64,000 nt of DNA. Source: Coprobacillus sp. CAG:826 (GTDB lineage: Bacteria > Bacillota_I > Bacilli_A > RFN20 > CAG-826). Location: contig FR897045.1 of NCBI GenBank assembly GCA_000437235.1, forward strand, positions 37,582 through 101,581. Reading direction: 5' to 3'. Position 1 is the stretch's first letter. Each line of letters starts with the position of its first letter. Under the pieces are notes generated by a model, which had not been told where the DNA came from, searched no databases, and was given only the letters and a program-made list of their open reading frames with translations. Both the position numbers and the translations under genes were made by a program. Below are positions 1 through 7,833 of the stretch, piece by piece.

Positions 1-222
1 TTTTCTTTCTTATTAGCTAATCTTCTTCGTTATTTTATTTTTGCTTTTAGGAAAAAGAATGTAGTGTTAAAAACGCTTTATTATATAGCTTCACCTTTTG
101 CGCTAAAACGGATACTGATTGTATTTATATTTGCAGCACTACTAAGCTTCTTCTATTTCTATTTAAAGAAACGAATAAAGGGTTATTCTTATTTGAATTC
201 TTTAAAGAAAGATGATGAATAA
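1..222 (+). CDS. C-terminal end of a membrane protein (partial)
   Basis: The frame is open from base 1 to a TAA at 220-222, giving 73 codons; the start lies outside the window. The fragment is hydrophobic and basic. It has a segment beginning FSFLLANLLRYFIFAF, a short loop with KKN, and a second likely membrane helix (LIVFIFAALLSFFYFYL) followed by a charged tail ending KKDDE. This looks like the last one or two transmembrane helices of an integral membrane protein. The family cannot be recognised from so little. An intrinsic terminator follows 15 bases after the stop, which supports this being a real 3' end. Confidence 0.55.
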   Translation, partial: FSFLLANLLRYFIFAFRKKNVVLKTLYYIASPFALKRILIVFIFAALLSFFYFYLKKRIKGYSYLNSLKKDDE

Positions 223-236
223 AAGAACATAAAAAA

Positions 237-272
237 AGCAACCGCTACATCAATAACGGTTGCTCATTTTTT
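237..272. terminator. Bidirectional intrinsic terminator
   Basis: An 8-bp perfect stem, AGCAACCG (237-244) with CGGTTGCT (257-264), has a 12-base loop. It is followed by a T run at 266-272 and preceded by an A run at 231-237. It can serve both the plus-strand membrane protein and the minus-strand ppdK, which ends at 286. Confidence 0.85.
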
Positions 273-285
273 TATGTGTTAGAAA

Positions 286-2925
286 CTATTTAGCAGCTCT
301 TTTTGCTTTAATAGCAGCTTGAGCAGCAGCTAAACGAGCCACTGGAACACGGAATGGTGAACAAGAGACATAGTCTAATCCAGCACCATGGTAGAATTCC
401 ACAGATTTTGGATCACCACCGGTTTCGCCACAGACACCGACGTGTAAGTCAGGACGTGTAGCACGACCGTTAGTAACAGACATTTTCACTAATTTACCAA
501 CACCATCTTGGTCGAGAGTCTTAAATGGATCTTCTTCAAAGATTTTGTGTTCATAATAATCTGGTAAGAATTTTGCAGCGTCATCACGGCTGAAACCAAA
601 GGTCATTTGGGTTAAGTCGTTTGTACCGAAGGAGAAGAATTCTGCTTCTTTTGCAATTTCATCAGATAATAAGGCAGCACGTGGGATTTCAATCATTGTA
701 CCAACATGATATTTCATATCAATGCCAGCTTCTTTGATTAAACGATCGGCTGTGGTAGTAATGATATTCTTAACGAATCTTAATTCGCGAACATCAAGAA
801 CGAGTGGTACCATGATTTCAGGTTCAACTTTGATACCCTTCTTAGAAACGTTGATAGCTGCTTTGATAATAGCAGTGGTTTGCATTTCGCAAATTTCTGG
901 ATAAGAAACAGCTAAACGGCAACCACGGTGACCCATCATTGGGTTTGCTTCTTTAAGTTCAGCAATACGATCGTTAACTTGAGCAACGGTCTTGCCAGTT
1001 GCTTTAGCAAGTTCTTCGATTAAGTTTTCTTCATGTGGTAAGAATTCGTGAAGAGGTGGATCTAATAAACGAACGTTAACATTCATTTCGCCCATAATTT
1101 CATATAAGGCTTCGAAGTCTTTTTGTTGCATTGGTTCGAGTTCTGCTAATGCAGCTTTACGATCTTCAACGTTATCGGCTAAGATCATCTTTCTCATAGA
1201 GAAGATACGATCCTTGTCGAAGAACATGTGTTCAGTACGGCATAAGCCAATACCTTCAGCACCAAATTCTTTGGCTTGTTTGGCATCACGTGGAGTATCA
1301 GCATTGGTACGGACGTGTAATTTTCTTGCACGGTCGACCCACCCCATTAAACGACCGAAGTAACCAGAGGTTAAATCTGGGTTAACGGTTTTGATAGCAC
1401 CAACATAGATTTTACCTGTTGAACCATCTAAAGAGAATACATCATCAGCGGTATAAACTTTACCATTGATGGTGAGGGTTCTTGCTTCTTCATCGATGAT
1501 GGCTTCTTTACAACCACAGACACAGCATTTGCCCATACCACGAGCAACAACAGCGGCGTGAGAGGTCATACCACCACGCATGGTTAAGATACCTTCTGCG
1601 GCGACCATACCAACGATGTCTTCTGGAGAGGTTTCAGCACGGACTAAGACGACTTTTTCTCCAGCAGCATGTCTTGCTTCAGCTTCTTCAGCAGTGAAGG
1701 CTAATTTACCAGTACCAGCACCTGGACCAGCAGCTAAGCCAGTGGCGACTGGGGTTGCTTTAGCAAGATCGGCTTTATCAAAGCCTGGAAGTAATAATTT
1801 ATCGAAGGATAAAGCATCGATTCTTAAAACGGCTTCATCTTCGTCGATTAAACCTTCATCAACGAGATCACATGCAATCTTTAATGCAGCAGCAGGTGTT
1901 CTCTTACCATTACGGGTTTGTAAGAAGTAGAGTTTACCATCTTCGACGGTGAATTCCATATCTTGCATATCACGATAATGATTTTCCATTAATTTAATGG
2001 TCTTAACGAATTGTTCGTAAACTTCTGGCATTCTTCTCTTTAATTCGTCGATGTGAAGTGGAGTACGGATACCAGCAACGACGTCTTCACCTTGAGCATT
2101 TGGTAAATATTCAGCGGAGATAACTTTTTCACCAGTAGCTGGGTCACGAGAGAAGGCAACACCAGTACCAGAAGTTTCACCCTTGTTACCAAAGGCCATG
2201 GATTGAACGTTAACAGCAGTTCCCCATGAATAAGGAATGTTATTCATCATACGGTAGACGTTAGCACGTGGGTTATCCCAAGAACGGAAAACGGCGGTAA
2301 CGGCTTCGATTAATTGTTTATATGGATCTTGTGGGAATTCTTCCCCAAAGGTCTTTTTGTAGTAAGCTTTGTACTTTTTAACGAGTTCCTTTAATTCATC
2401 AGCGGTAACTTCGGTATCAAGTTTGTATCCTCTTTCTTCTTTTAATGCCTCAAGCATCTTGTCCATTTCGGTACGTGGATGTCCTTTTGCAATGTTGGTG
2501 AACATGAGGATGAAACGACGATAGCAGTCATAAGCAAATCTGTCGTTTTGTGTTTCTTTGGCAAGAGCGGCAACGGTAACTTCGTTTAAACCAAGGTTGA
2601 GGATGGTATCCATCATACCAGGCATACTGACACGAGCGCCAGAACGAACGCTAACGAGTAATGGGTTGTGGTCTCCACCAAAATTTTTGCCAGTTTCTTT
2701 TTCCACTGCGTGGATGGCTTCATAGATTTCTTTCACTAAGAAATCTGGAAGATTTTTGTTGCTATCATAATAAAGTGTGCAAGCTTCAGTGGTAATCGTG
2801 AATCCTTGTGGGATTGGGACTCCAATGTGAGTCATTTCTGCTAAGCCTGCGCCTTTACCACCAAGAAGTTCTTTGCCTAAGCCATGAGCTTCTTTGAAAT
2901 GATAGACGTATTTTTTGTCTTGCAT
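286..2925 (-). CDS. ppdK: Pyruvate, phosphate dikinase
   Basis: An 879-residue cytoplasmic enzyme that interconverts pyruvate + ATP + Pi with PEP + AMP + PPi. In anaerobic Bacillota it often runs towards pyruvate to gain energy from PPi. The length is typical of the family. The N-terminal ATP-grasp domain opens with GGKGAGLAEM (residues 22-31). The swivelling phosphohistidine domain carries GGMTSHAAVVARG, with the catalytic His at about residue 456. The C-terminal PEP/pyruvate TIM barrel shows IEIPRAALLSDEIA, FSFGTNDLTQMTFGFSRDD and the late Cys in HVGVCGETGGD. The start is set by AGGAGGAAAAACAATG. The gene is monocistronic, with terminators on both sides. A palindrome (2942-2957) sits just upstream of the ribosome binding site. 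No regulatory protein (PDRP) gene is seen nearby. Confidence 0.97.
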   Translation of the reverse strand: MQDKKYVYHFKEAHGLGKELLGGKGAGLAEMTHIGVPIPQGFTITTEACTLYYDSNKNLPDFLVKEIYEAIHAVEKETGKNFGGDHNPLLVSVRSGARVSMPGMMDTILNLGLNEVTVAALAKETQNDRFAYDCYRRFILMFTNIAKGHPRTEMDKMLEALKEERGYKLDTEVTADELKELVKKYKAYYKKTFGEEFPQDPYKQLIEAVTAVFRSWDNPRANVYRMMNNIPYSWGTAVNVQSMAFGNKGETSGTGVAFSRDPATGEKVISAEYLPNAQGEDVVAGIRTPLHIDELKRRMPEVYEQFVKTIKLMENHYRDMQDMEFTVEDGKLYFLQTRNGKRTPAAALKIACDLVDEGLIDEDEAVLRIDALSFDKLLLPGFDKADLAKATPVATGLAAGPGAGTGKLAFTAEEAEARHAAGEKVVLVRAETSPEDIVGMVAAEGILTMRGGMTSHAAVVARGMGKCCVCGCKEAIIDEEARTLTINGKVYTADDVFSLDGSTGKIYVGAIKTVNPDLTSGYFGRLMGWVDRARKLHVRTNADTPRDAKQAKEFGAEGIGLCRTEHMFFDKDRIFSMRKMILADNVEDRKAALAELEPMQQKDFEALYEIMGEMNVNVRLLDPPLHEFLPHEENLIEELAKATGKTVAQVNDRIAELKEANPMMGHRGCRLAVSYPEICEMQTTAIIKAAINVSKKGIKVEPEIMVPLVLDVRELRFVKNIITTTADRLIKEAGIDMKYHVGTMIEIPRAALLSDEIAKEAEFFSFGTNDLTQMTFGFSRDDAAKFLPDYYEHKIFEEDPFKTLDQDGVGKLVKMSVTNGRATRPDLHVGVCGETGGDPKSVEFYHGAGLDYVSCSPFRVPVARLAAAQAAIKAKRAAK

Positions 2926-2941
2926 TGTTTTTCCTCCTATT

Positions 2942-2957
2942 TCTACGTTTATGTAGA
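2942..2957 (-). promoter_or_regulatory. Palindrome in the ppdK leader
   Basis: The inverted repeat TCTAC-GTTTAT-GTAGA lies between a TATAAT-like -10 (ATTATA at 2974-2979 on the plus strand) and the ppdK ribosome binding site. No good -35 is visible. Nearly the same 16-mer (TCTAC-TTTTAT-GTAGA) occurs at 36389-36404. It could be a protein operator or a small leader hairpin. Its role is inferred only. Confidence 0.4.
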
Positions 2958-3067
2958 CGATAAATGCTACGTGATTATAATATCATAGATATTATGAACT
3001 TGCATAGTTTTTTTATAATTGAAGCGATTTCATTTTGAATTTTTTTGTTTTACCCGTGAAAGTAAAA

Positions 3068-3094
3068 TAAAAAAGCCGCTCCTGGAGCGACTTT
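3068..3094 (-). terminator. Intrinsic terminator of the 3113-4072 gene
   Basis: Read on the minus strand, GTCGCTCC pairs with GGAGCGGC (with G-U pairs) over a very short loop and is followed by six T bases. It lies directly downstream of the unknown membrane-protein gene. Confidence 0.75.
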
Positions 3095-3112
3095 GTGAGA
3101 AATCAAATAAGC

Positions 3113-4072
3113 TTAAAAGCCTCTTTCGGCTTTGGCTTTTCTAAAGATATCAATGGAAGCGAGGACACAACCGATAACAGAGAAAACCGTAGAAAGAACC
3201 ATGTTATAGGTAAAGATACCAGAAAAGGTTTGTTTGCCTTCTCCAACGATTGCTGAACTTTTCATATAGTAATTAAAAGCGGCCAAGCCACGTTCTGTTA
3301 AGCCATTCGTAATGGCAAGCCCATTTGCGGCGGAAACGTGAAGTAAAAAAACAGCGAGTAATTGGAAAATAAGAGTAAATCCAAAACACATTACAATCAT
3401 GGCGCCATTAGCTTTTCCACCAAACTTTTTATAAAGGAAAGCGCCTAAAAGAATACCAACAATAGGACTCCAAGCGGAAATGAGGTTTAAAAAGAATAGG
3501 ATAACTGTAATTACTGAGCCAACAAGAGCACCAATAAGCGCGCCCCAAATACCTTTTTTAATATTATTAGGTGTGGCTTCATAATTTGCTTTTTCTTTTG
3601 CTACATATTCTTCTACTTTACCAGCGCATTCTTTATCTAAGGTAATGGTGTGGGCATAAACAGAAATTTTTTGACTTTGATCAGCGCTTAAAGATTCGCC
3701 ACACATTGGGCAATAATCGATTCCTTTCACGCTATGCTTATTAAGTATAGCTAAAATTTGTTCTAAAGCAGGCTCGAATCCTTTTAAAGCAGAACCTGTT
3801 GTCATTCCATTAAAACCAATCCAAATACCATAAGCGGTAAAGTCAAGTTTAAAAATCTTCATTGGCTTTGATGCCTCAAAACTCTTTAATTCTTGTTTTG
3901 CTTCGTCGGTTAAATAGCAAGAAATATGCATTTGAAAACCATAAGGTGCGGAATCGGCTAAAGAATTGCACATTAAGTTCGTTTCGTAACCTTGCATCAT
4001 TCCATAGTAGTGCATTTTTCCGTCTTGTTTCATGCCGTATTTTTCGGCGAAGGCAGTTAATTTGTTGAACAT
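3113..4072 (-). CDS. Unknown membrane protein with a CxxC motif
   Basis: A 319-residue protein that I cannot assign to a family. The first ~170 residues are soluble and mixed alpha/beta, and contain a zinc-ribbon-like CPMCGES motif near residue 122, with another Cys in DKECAGK about 25 residues later. The C-terminal half holds about four membrane segments: IWGALIGALVGSVITVILFF, WSPIVGILLGAFLY, MIVMCFGFTLIFQLLAVFLL and MVLSTVFSVIGCVLASIDIF. It has its own ribosome binding site (AAGGAGAAAAAATAATG) and terminator, so it is probably monocistronic. The adjacent ppdK, on the same strand, gives no clear clue to its role. A metal-binding or redox soluble domain fused to a membrane anchor is one reading. 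Confidence 0.7.
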   Translation of the reverse strand: MFNKLTAFAEKYGMKQDGKMHYYGMMQGYETNLMCNSLADSAPYGFQMHISCYLTDEAKQELKSFEASKPMKIFKLDFTAYGIWIGFNGMTTGSALKGFEPALEQILAILNKHSVKGIDYCPMCGESLSADQSQKISVYAHTITLDKECAGKVEEYVAKEKANYEATPNNIKKGIWGALIGALVGSVITVILFFLNLISAWSPIVGILLGAFLYKKFGGKANGAMIVMCFGFTLIFQLLAVFLLHVSAANGLAITNGLTERGLAAFNYYMKSSAIVGEGKQTFSGIFTYNMVLSTVFSVIGCVLASIDIFRKAKAERGF

Positions 4073-4230
4073 TATTTTTTCTCCTTGTGTTTATAATTCA
4101 AACATTATCATTATAGCATTTATTTGTAGAATAGAAAGGAAATAATTAAAAATAAAAATAACCTATTATTGAGGGAATAGCGTTTTCTTTTTATTTTTGT
4201 TACACTATAAGAGATTTAGAAGGTGAGACT

Positions 4231-5787
4231 ATGGATAAAATGCCGCTTGCTTTAACGATAGACTTTGGAACGCAAAGTGTACGGGCATTAATTTTTAATA
4301 AATCAGGGAAAACTCTAGCAATAGAAAAGTATGTTTATCAACCTGCATATTTTTCTAAAGCGCCAGGCCAATGCGAGCAAAACGCAGATTTTTATTATGA
4401 GCATATGTGTGAAGTAACGAAGAACCTTACACAAAAACATCCGGATTTAATGAAGCAAGTCGTGGGATGCGCTATTACATGTTTCCGTGACACTGCCGTT
4501 TTTTTAGATGAAAATTATCAACCCATTCGTCCTTGCATTCTTTGGTGTGACCAACGATTAGCAAAGTGCGAAACACCATTACCATTATTAAATCGCTTTT
4601 TATTTTGGTTAGTAGGAATGAAAGAAACTGTGGTGATGAATCGTAAAAGAACCATGGTGAACTGGGTAAGAGAAAACGAACCAGAAACGATAAAAAAAAC
4701 TAGACATTACTTTGCATTATCAACTTATTTTCTTTATCGCTTAACTGGCAAAACGAAAGATTCTGCTAGTAATTATACAGGTCATTATCCACTTGACATG
4801 AAAAAGAAAAAATGGTTTAAAAAGAGCAATTTAAAATATCCAATTTTTGCCACTCCAGTGGAATGGCTCCCTACAATCATTGAATCAGGAGAAATCATTG
4901 GCACTATTTCTAAAAAATGTGCCGAAGAATCAGGGCTTCCTGAAGGCTTAAAAGTGTACGCAAATGGTACAGATAAAGGTTCTGAAACAATTGGAACAGG
5001 ATGTTTAAGAAAAGACAAGGCGTCTATTTCTTATGGCACAGCCTCAACGATTGAAGTATCTAATAAAAAATACATTGAACCAGAACCATTTTTACCTTCC
5101 TACCCAGCGTGTATTCCTAATTTATATAATATGGAAGTACAAATCTATCGTGGTTATTGGATGGTTACTTGGTTTGTTAGAGAATTTGCTAACCAAGAAG
5201 CCAAAGAAGCCGCTATCCAAAGTATGGCAGTAGAAGAAGTATTAAATGAAAGATTAATGGAAATACCTCCAGGCTCCCAAGGTTTAGTTTTACAACCTTA
5301 TTGGGGACCTGGATTAAGTCGTCCAGAAGCTAAAGGCGCAATTGTGGGATTTTCCGATTATCATACTAGAATACATATCTATCGAGCAATTATTGAAGGA
5401 ATTGCTTATGGATTACGTGAGGCTTTAGAAGGCATTGAAAAAAGGCAACATAAAAAAGTAAAAGAAATTCGAGTATCTGGCGGAGGATCACAAAGCGACG
5501 CGATATGTCAAATCACCGCAGATATTTTTGGATTACCTGTTAGTCGTGTACAAACCTATGAAACAGCTTCTTTAGGAACAGCAATTTTAGTTTTTACTGC
5601 GGCCCATGAATTTAACACTTTTGAAGAAGCGGTTGAAAATATGGTACATACTTCTACAACTTTTATGCCTAATATAGAAGCGCACAGACAATATGATTAT
5701 TTATACAAACATGTTTATGAAAAAATGTATCCACGCCTAAAATCGGTTTATAAATCGGTAAGAAAATACAATCGAAAATATGAATAA
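4231..5787 (+). CDS. FGGY-family carbohydrate kinase
   Basis: A 518-residue cytoplasmic sugar kinase of the FGGY (xylulokinase/glycerol kinase/rhamnulokinase) family, which phosphorylates a ketose or polyol with ATP. The N-terminal phosphate-binding motif is LTIDFGTQSVRALIF. The middle has NGTDKGSETIGTG and ISYGTAST. The C-terminal actin-like domain has the typical VSGGGSQSDAICQITADIFG and TASLGTAIL. The substrate cannot be read, and the kinase is clearly different from the RhaB at 7834 and the FGGY kinase at 32947. GAAGGTGAG precedes the ATG. The stop overlaps the start of the phosphodiesterase-like gene by 8 bases, so the two are translationally coupled and probably act on the same substrate. 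No isomerase or aldolase belongs to this pair. Confidence 0.9.
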   Translation: MDKMPLALTIDFGTQSVRALIFNKSGKTLAIEKYVYQPAYFSKAPGQCEQNADFYYEHMCEVTKNLTQKHPDLMKQVVGCAITCFRDTAVFLDENYQPIRPCILWCDQRLAKCETPLPLLNRFLFWLVGMKETVVMNRKRTMVNWVRENEPETIKKTRHYFALSTYFLYRLTGKTKDSASNYTGHYPLDMKKKKWFKKSNLKYPIFATPVEWLPTIIESGEIIGTISKKCAEESGLPEGLKVYANGTDKGSETIGTGCLRKDKASISYGTASTIEVSNKKYIEPEPFLPSYPACIPNLYNMEVQIYRGYWMVTWFVREFANQEAKEAAIQSMAVEEVLNERLMEIPPGSQGLVLQPYWGPGLSRPEAKGAIVGFSDYHTRIHIYRAIIEGIAYGLREALEGIEKRQHKKVKEIRVSGGGSQSDAICQITADIFGLPVSRVQTYETASLGTAILVFTAAHEFNTFEEAVENMVHTSTTFMPNIEAHRQYDYLYKHVYEKMYPRLKSVYKSVRKYNRKYE

Positions 5788-6904
5788 AATGTACCATTAT
5801 AATAAAAACCAATGTTTGGTCAATCTTTCAAATACTATTTTAGCACATTATGGCTTAAAGCATGAGCATGAAAGTATACAACCACTTCTTAAAACTATGC
5901 AGAAATTCGATAAAATAGCATTTTTGCTATTTGATGGAATGGGGAAGAGTTTAATTGAAGGACATTTATCAGAAGCTTCTTTTTTAAGAAAACACGTAAT
6001 GATGGAAATTGATTCGGTTTTTCCACCAACGACAGTAGCGGCTACGAACGCTTTTTTATCCGGAAAATATCCGAAAGAGACGAATTGGCTAGGTTGGTCA
6101 CAGTATTTCAAAAAAGAAGATGTTTTTATTGATGTGTTTTCCAATCGTGAAACATGGACGAAAACATTGTTATCTAAAGAAAATCCAATGGTAAAAGTAG
6201 GAGCATATGAAGATGTCTTTGCACAAGTCGCTAAAGCGCGTCCAGAAGTAAAAGTAAAAATGATTTGGCCAGCTTTTAAAAAAGGCGGAGCAAAAGACCT
6301 AGAAGAATGGATTACGATGATTCATCAACATCTTCAAACCAATCAGAAATCGCTTATTTATGGGTATTTTGAAAATCCTGATCATGCCGCACATGATCAT
6401 GGCATCAATTCAATGGAAGTAAAAAATGAAATATATCGCATTAATGACGCCGTTGAATATTTAACAAAAGAAAATCCAGACACATTATTCATCGTATTTG
6501 CTGATCATAGTTTAGTGGATGTGCAATTCATTTATATTGATGAACATCCTGATTTCTTTGATACATTGATTCGACCCTTTTCCATTGAACCAAGGGCAAG
6601 TACTTTTTATGTTAAAGAAGATAAAAAAGAAGAATTTGAAAAACTCTTTCAAAAATACTATGGAGATTATTTTGAATTATTTACGAGAGAAAAAGCGTTA
6701 AAAAACAATATATTTGGTTTGGGGACAGAATCGCCATTTTTTCAAGATTTTATTGGTGATTATTTAGCGGTTTCTACGGACCGATATTGCTTTGATTACA
6801 TTCTTCCAAGTAGAAAAAATGAGCCGATCATGAATATGATTGCGGCCCATGCAGGGGGAATGGAAGATGAACATAAAATTGATTTAATCGTTATTGCGAA
6901 TTGA
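5780..6904 (+). CDS. Alkaline phosphatase-superfamily phosphodiesterase/phosphatase
   Basis: A 374-residue enzyme without a signal peptide, resembling type I phosphodiesterase/nucleotide pyrophosphatases of the alkaline phosphatase superfamily. Metal and nucleophile motifs are visible: FDGMG near the N-terminus (Asp ligand), FPPTTVAATNA (nucleophile Thr), NPDHAAHDHG and FADHSLVD (Asp/His ligands), and a late AAHAGG. Hydrolysis of a phosphodiester or phosphomonoester in the cytoplasm is the likely reaction; the substrate is unknown. The start overlaps the FGGY kinase by 8 bases. A second ATG at 5789 is out of frame, so the first start stands. The stop is TGA and overlaps the convergent AraC gene by 21 bases. 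An enzyme that removes phosphate, coupled to a kinase, is odd. Confidence 0.8.
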   Translation: MNKMYHYNKNQCLVNLSNTILAHYGLKHEHESIQPLLKTMQKFDKIAFLLFDGMGKSLIEGHLSEASFLRKHVMMEIDSVFPPTTVAATNAFLSGKYPKETNWLGWSQYFKKEDVFIDVFSNRETWTKTLLSKENPMVKVGAYEDVFAQVAKARPEVKVKMIWPAFKKGGAKDLEEWITMIHQHLQTNQKSLIYGYFENPDHAAHDHGINSMEVKNEIYRINDAVEYLTKENPDTLFIVFADHSLVDVQFIYIDEHPDFFDTLIRPFSIEPRASTFYVKEDKKEEFEKLFQKYYGDYFELFTREKALKNNIFGLGTESPFFQDFIGDYLAVSTDRYCFDYILPSRKNEPIMNMIAAHAGGMEDEHKIDLIVIAN

Positions 6905-7723
6905 TAAAGATGTTTTTAAGACATTCATCCGATATTCTCTCGGTGAAATGCCTTTTTTCTTTTTAAATGTTTCGCTGAAATAGGAAGAAGTGGTAAATCC
7001 AGTAGCGAAAGCAATATCTATCATGGACATATCCGTTATAGCTAATAAATTACAAGCTTCTTCAATTTGACAGTCCAACTTATATTCAATAATTGTTTTT
7101 CCTGTTTCTTTTTTGAATTCATGGGATAAAAGAGAACTAGAAACAGATAAACGATGCGATATTTCTTTTAAGGTTAAATGTGTATAATAATAGTTTTCAA
7201 TAATGTTTAATGCAGCAGAAACCAAATGATTTCCCTGTATTTTTTCGTTTTTTCCAAAATATAGTTCAGCGTTTCTTTCCATTAATTTCATAATCATTTG
7301 GTAAGTGTTCTCTAAAAGGCAGGCACTATCTTTCTTTTGCTTTTGCGTTTCTTTCATCATGATTTGATATAAGGATAAAAGTGTTTCAAATTCATCTTTT
7401 TCTAAAGAAAAATAGAGTATTTTTTTCTGAAAGTTTTTAGGTAAAAAGGCCTCTAATTTGTTAATTCCAATCGCATAAAAAGTGCATCCGCTTTTAGAGA
7501 CTTCGCAGTGCTTGGAATTAGAATTGATAATTAAAACATCACCTTTTTTCATATCAATGTTGCGGTTCGTTGTGACAAGTTTTCCTTCACCTTCTGCAAT
7601 AAGAAGAATTTCTAAATTAGGATGAGAATGATAACTTGCTTTAAAACTTTCGTCTAAAGTGGTTTCAGAAATATAAAGGAGATTAGGATCTTCATCTATA
7701 GAAATAATAAAACGATGATGCAT
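6884..7723 (-). CDS. AraC-family regulator, probably of rhamnose genes
   Basis: A 279-residue transcription regulator. The N-terminal cupin sensor domain shows YHSHPNLEILLIAEGEG and MKKGDVLIINSNSKHC (residues ~30-75). The C-terminal pair of helix-turn-helices is clear: LTLKEISHRLSVSSSLLSHEFKK and MSMIDIAFATGFTTSSYFSETFKKKKGISPREYR. The start has AAAGGAGATTTTATTTATG upstream. It is divergent from rhaB, with a 110-base gap that holds a 21-bp-spaced direct repeat. By its position and the RhaR/RhaS precedent it probably activates rhaBAD in response to L-rhamnose. It shares 21 bases of 3' end with the convergent phosphodiesterase-like gene. Confidence 0.9.
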   Translation of the reverse strand: MHHRFIISIDEDPNLLYISETTLDESFKASYHSHPNLEILLIAEGEGKLVTTNRNIDMKKGDVLIINSNSKHCEVSKSGCTFYAIGINKLEAFLPKNFQKKILYFSLEKDEFETLLSLYQIMMKETQKQKKDSACLLENTYQMIMKLMERNAELYFGKNEKIQGNHLVSAALNIIENYYYTHLTLKEISHRLSVSSSLLSHEFKKETGKTIIEYKLDCQIEEACNLLAITDMSMIDIAFATGFTTSSYFSETFKKKKGISPREYRMNVLKTSLSIRNND

Positions 7724-7754
7724 AAATAAAATCTCCTTTCTCCTTTTTATATTA

Positions 7755-7788
7755 CAACATTGTTATAGAAAATTGCAATATTGTTATA
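7755..7788. promoter_or_regulatory. Direct repeats, putative AraC operator
   Basis: CAACATTGTTATA (7755-7767) and CAATATTGTTATA (7776-7788) differ at one base and are exactly 21 bp apart. Two helical turns is the classic spacing for an AraC-family dimer on direct half-sites. The array sits between the divergent AraC gene and rhaB. Inferred operator. Confidence 0.55.
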
Positions 7789-7833
7789 TTTAATATGGAA
7801 GAGAAAGTTTATGATTGAAGTGAGGATAAAAAT

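Noticed and set aside
1580..1930. A 116-codon plus-strand frame inside ppdK
   Set aside because: Antisense shadow of a highly conserved gene; residue composition (Ala/Ser/Lys rich) reflects the ppdK codons.
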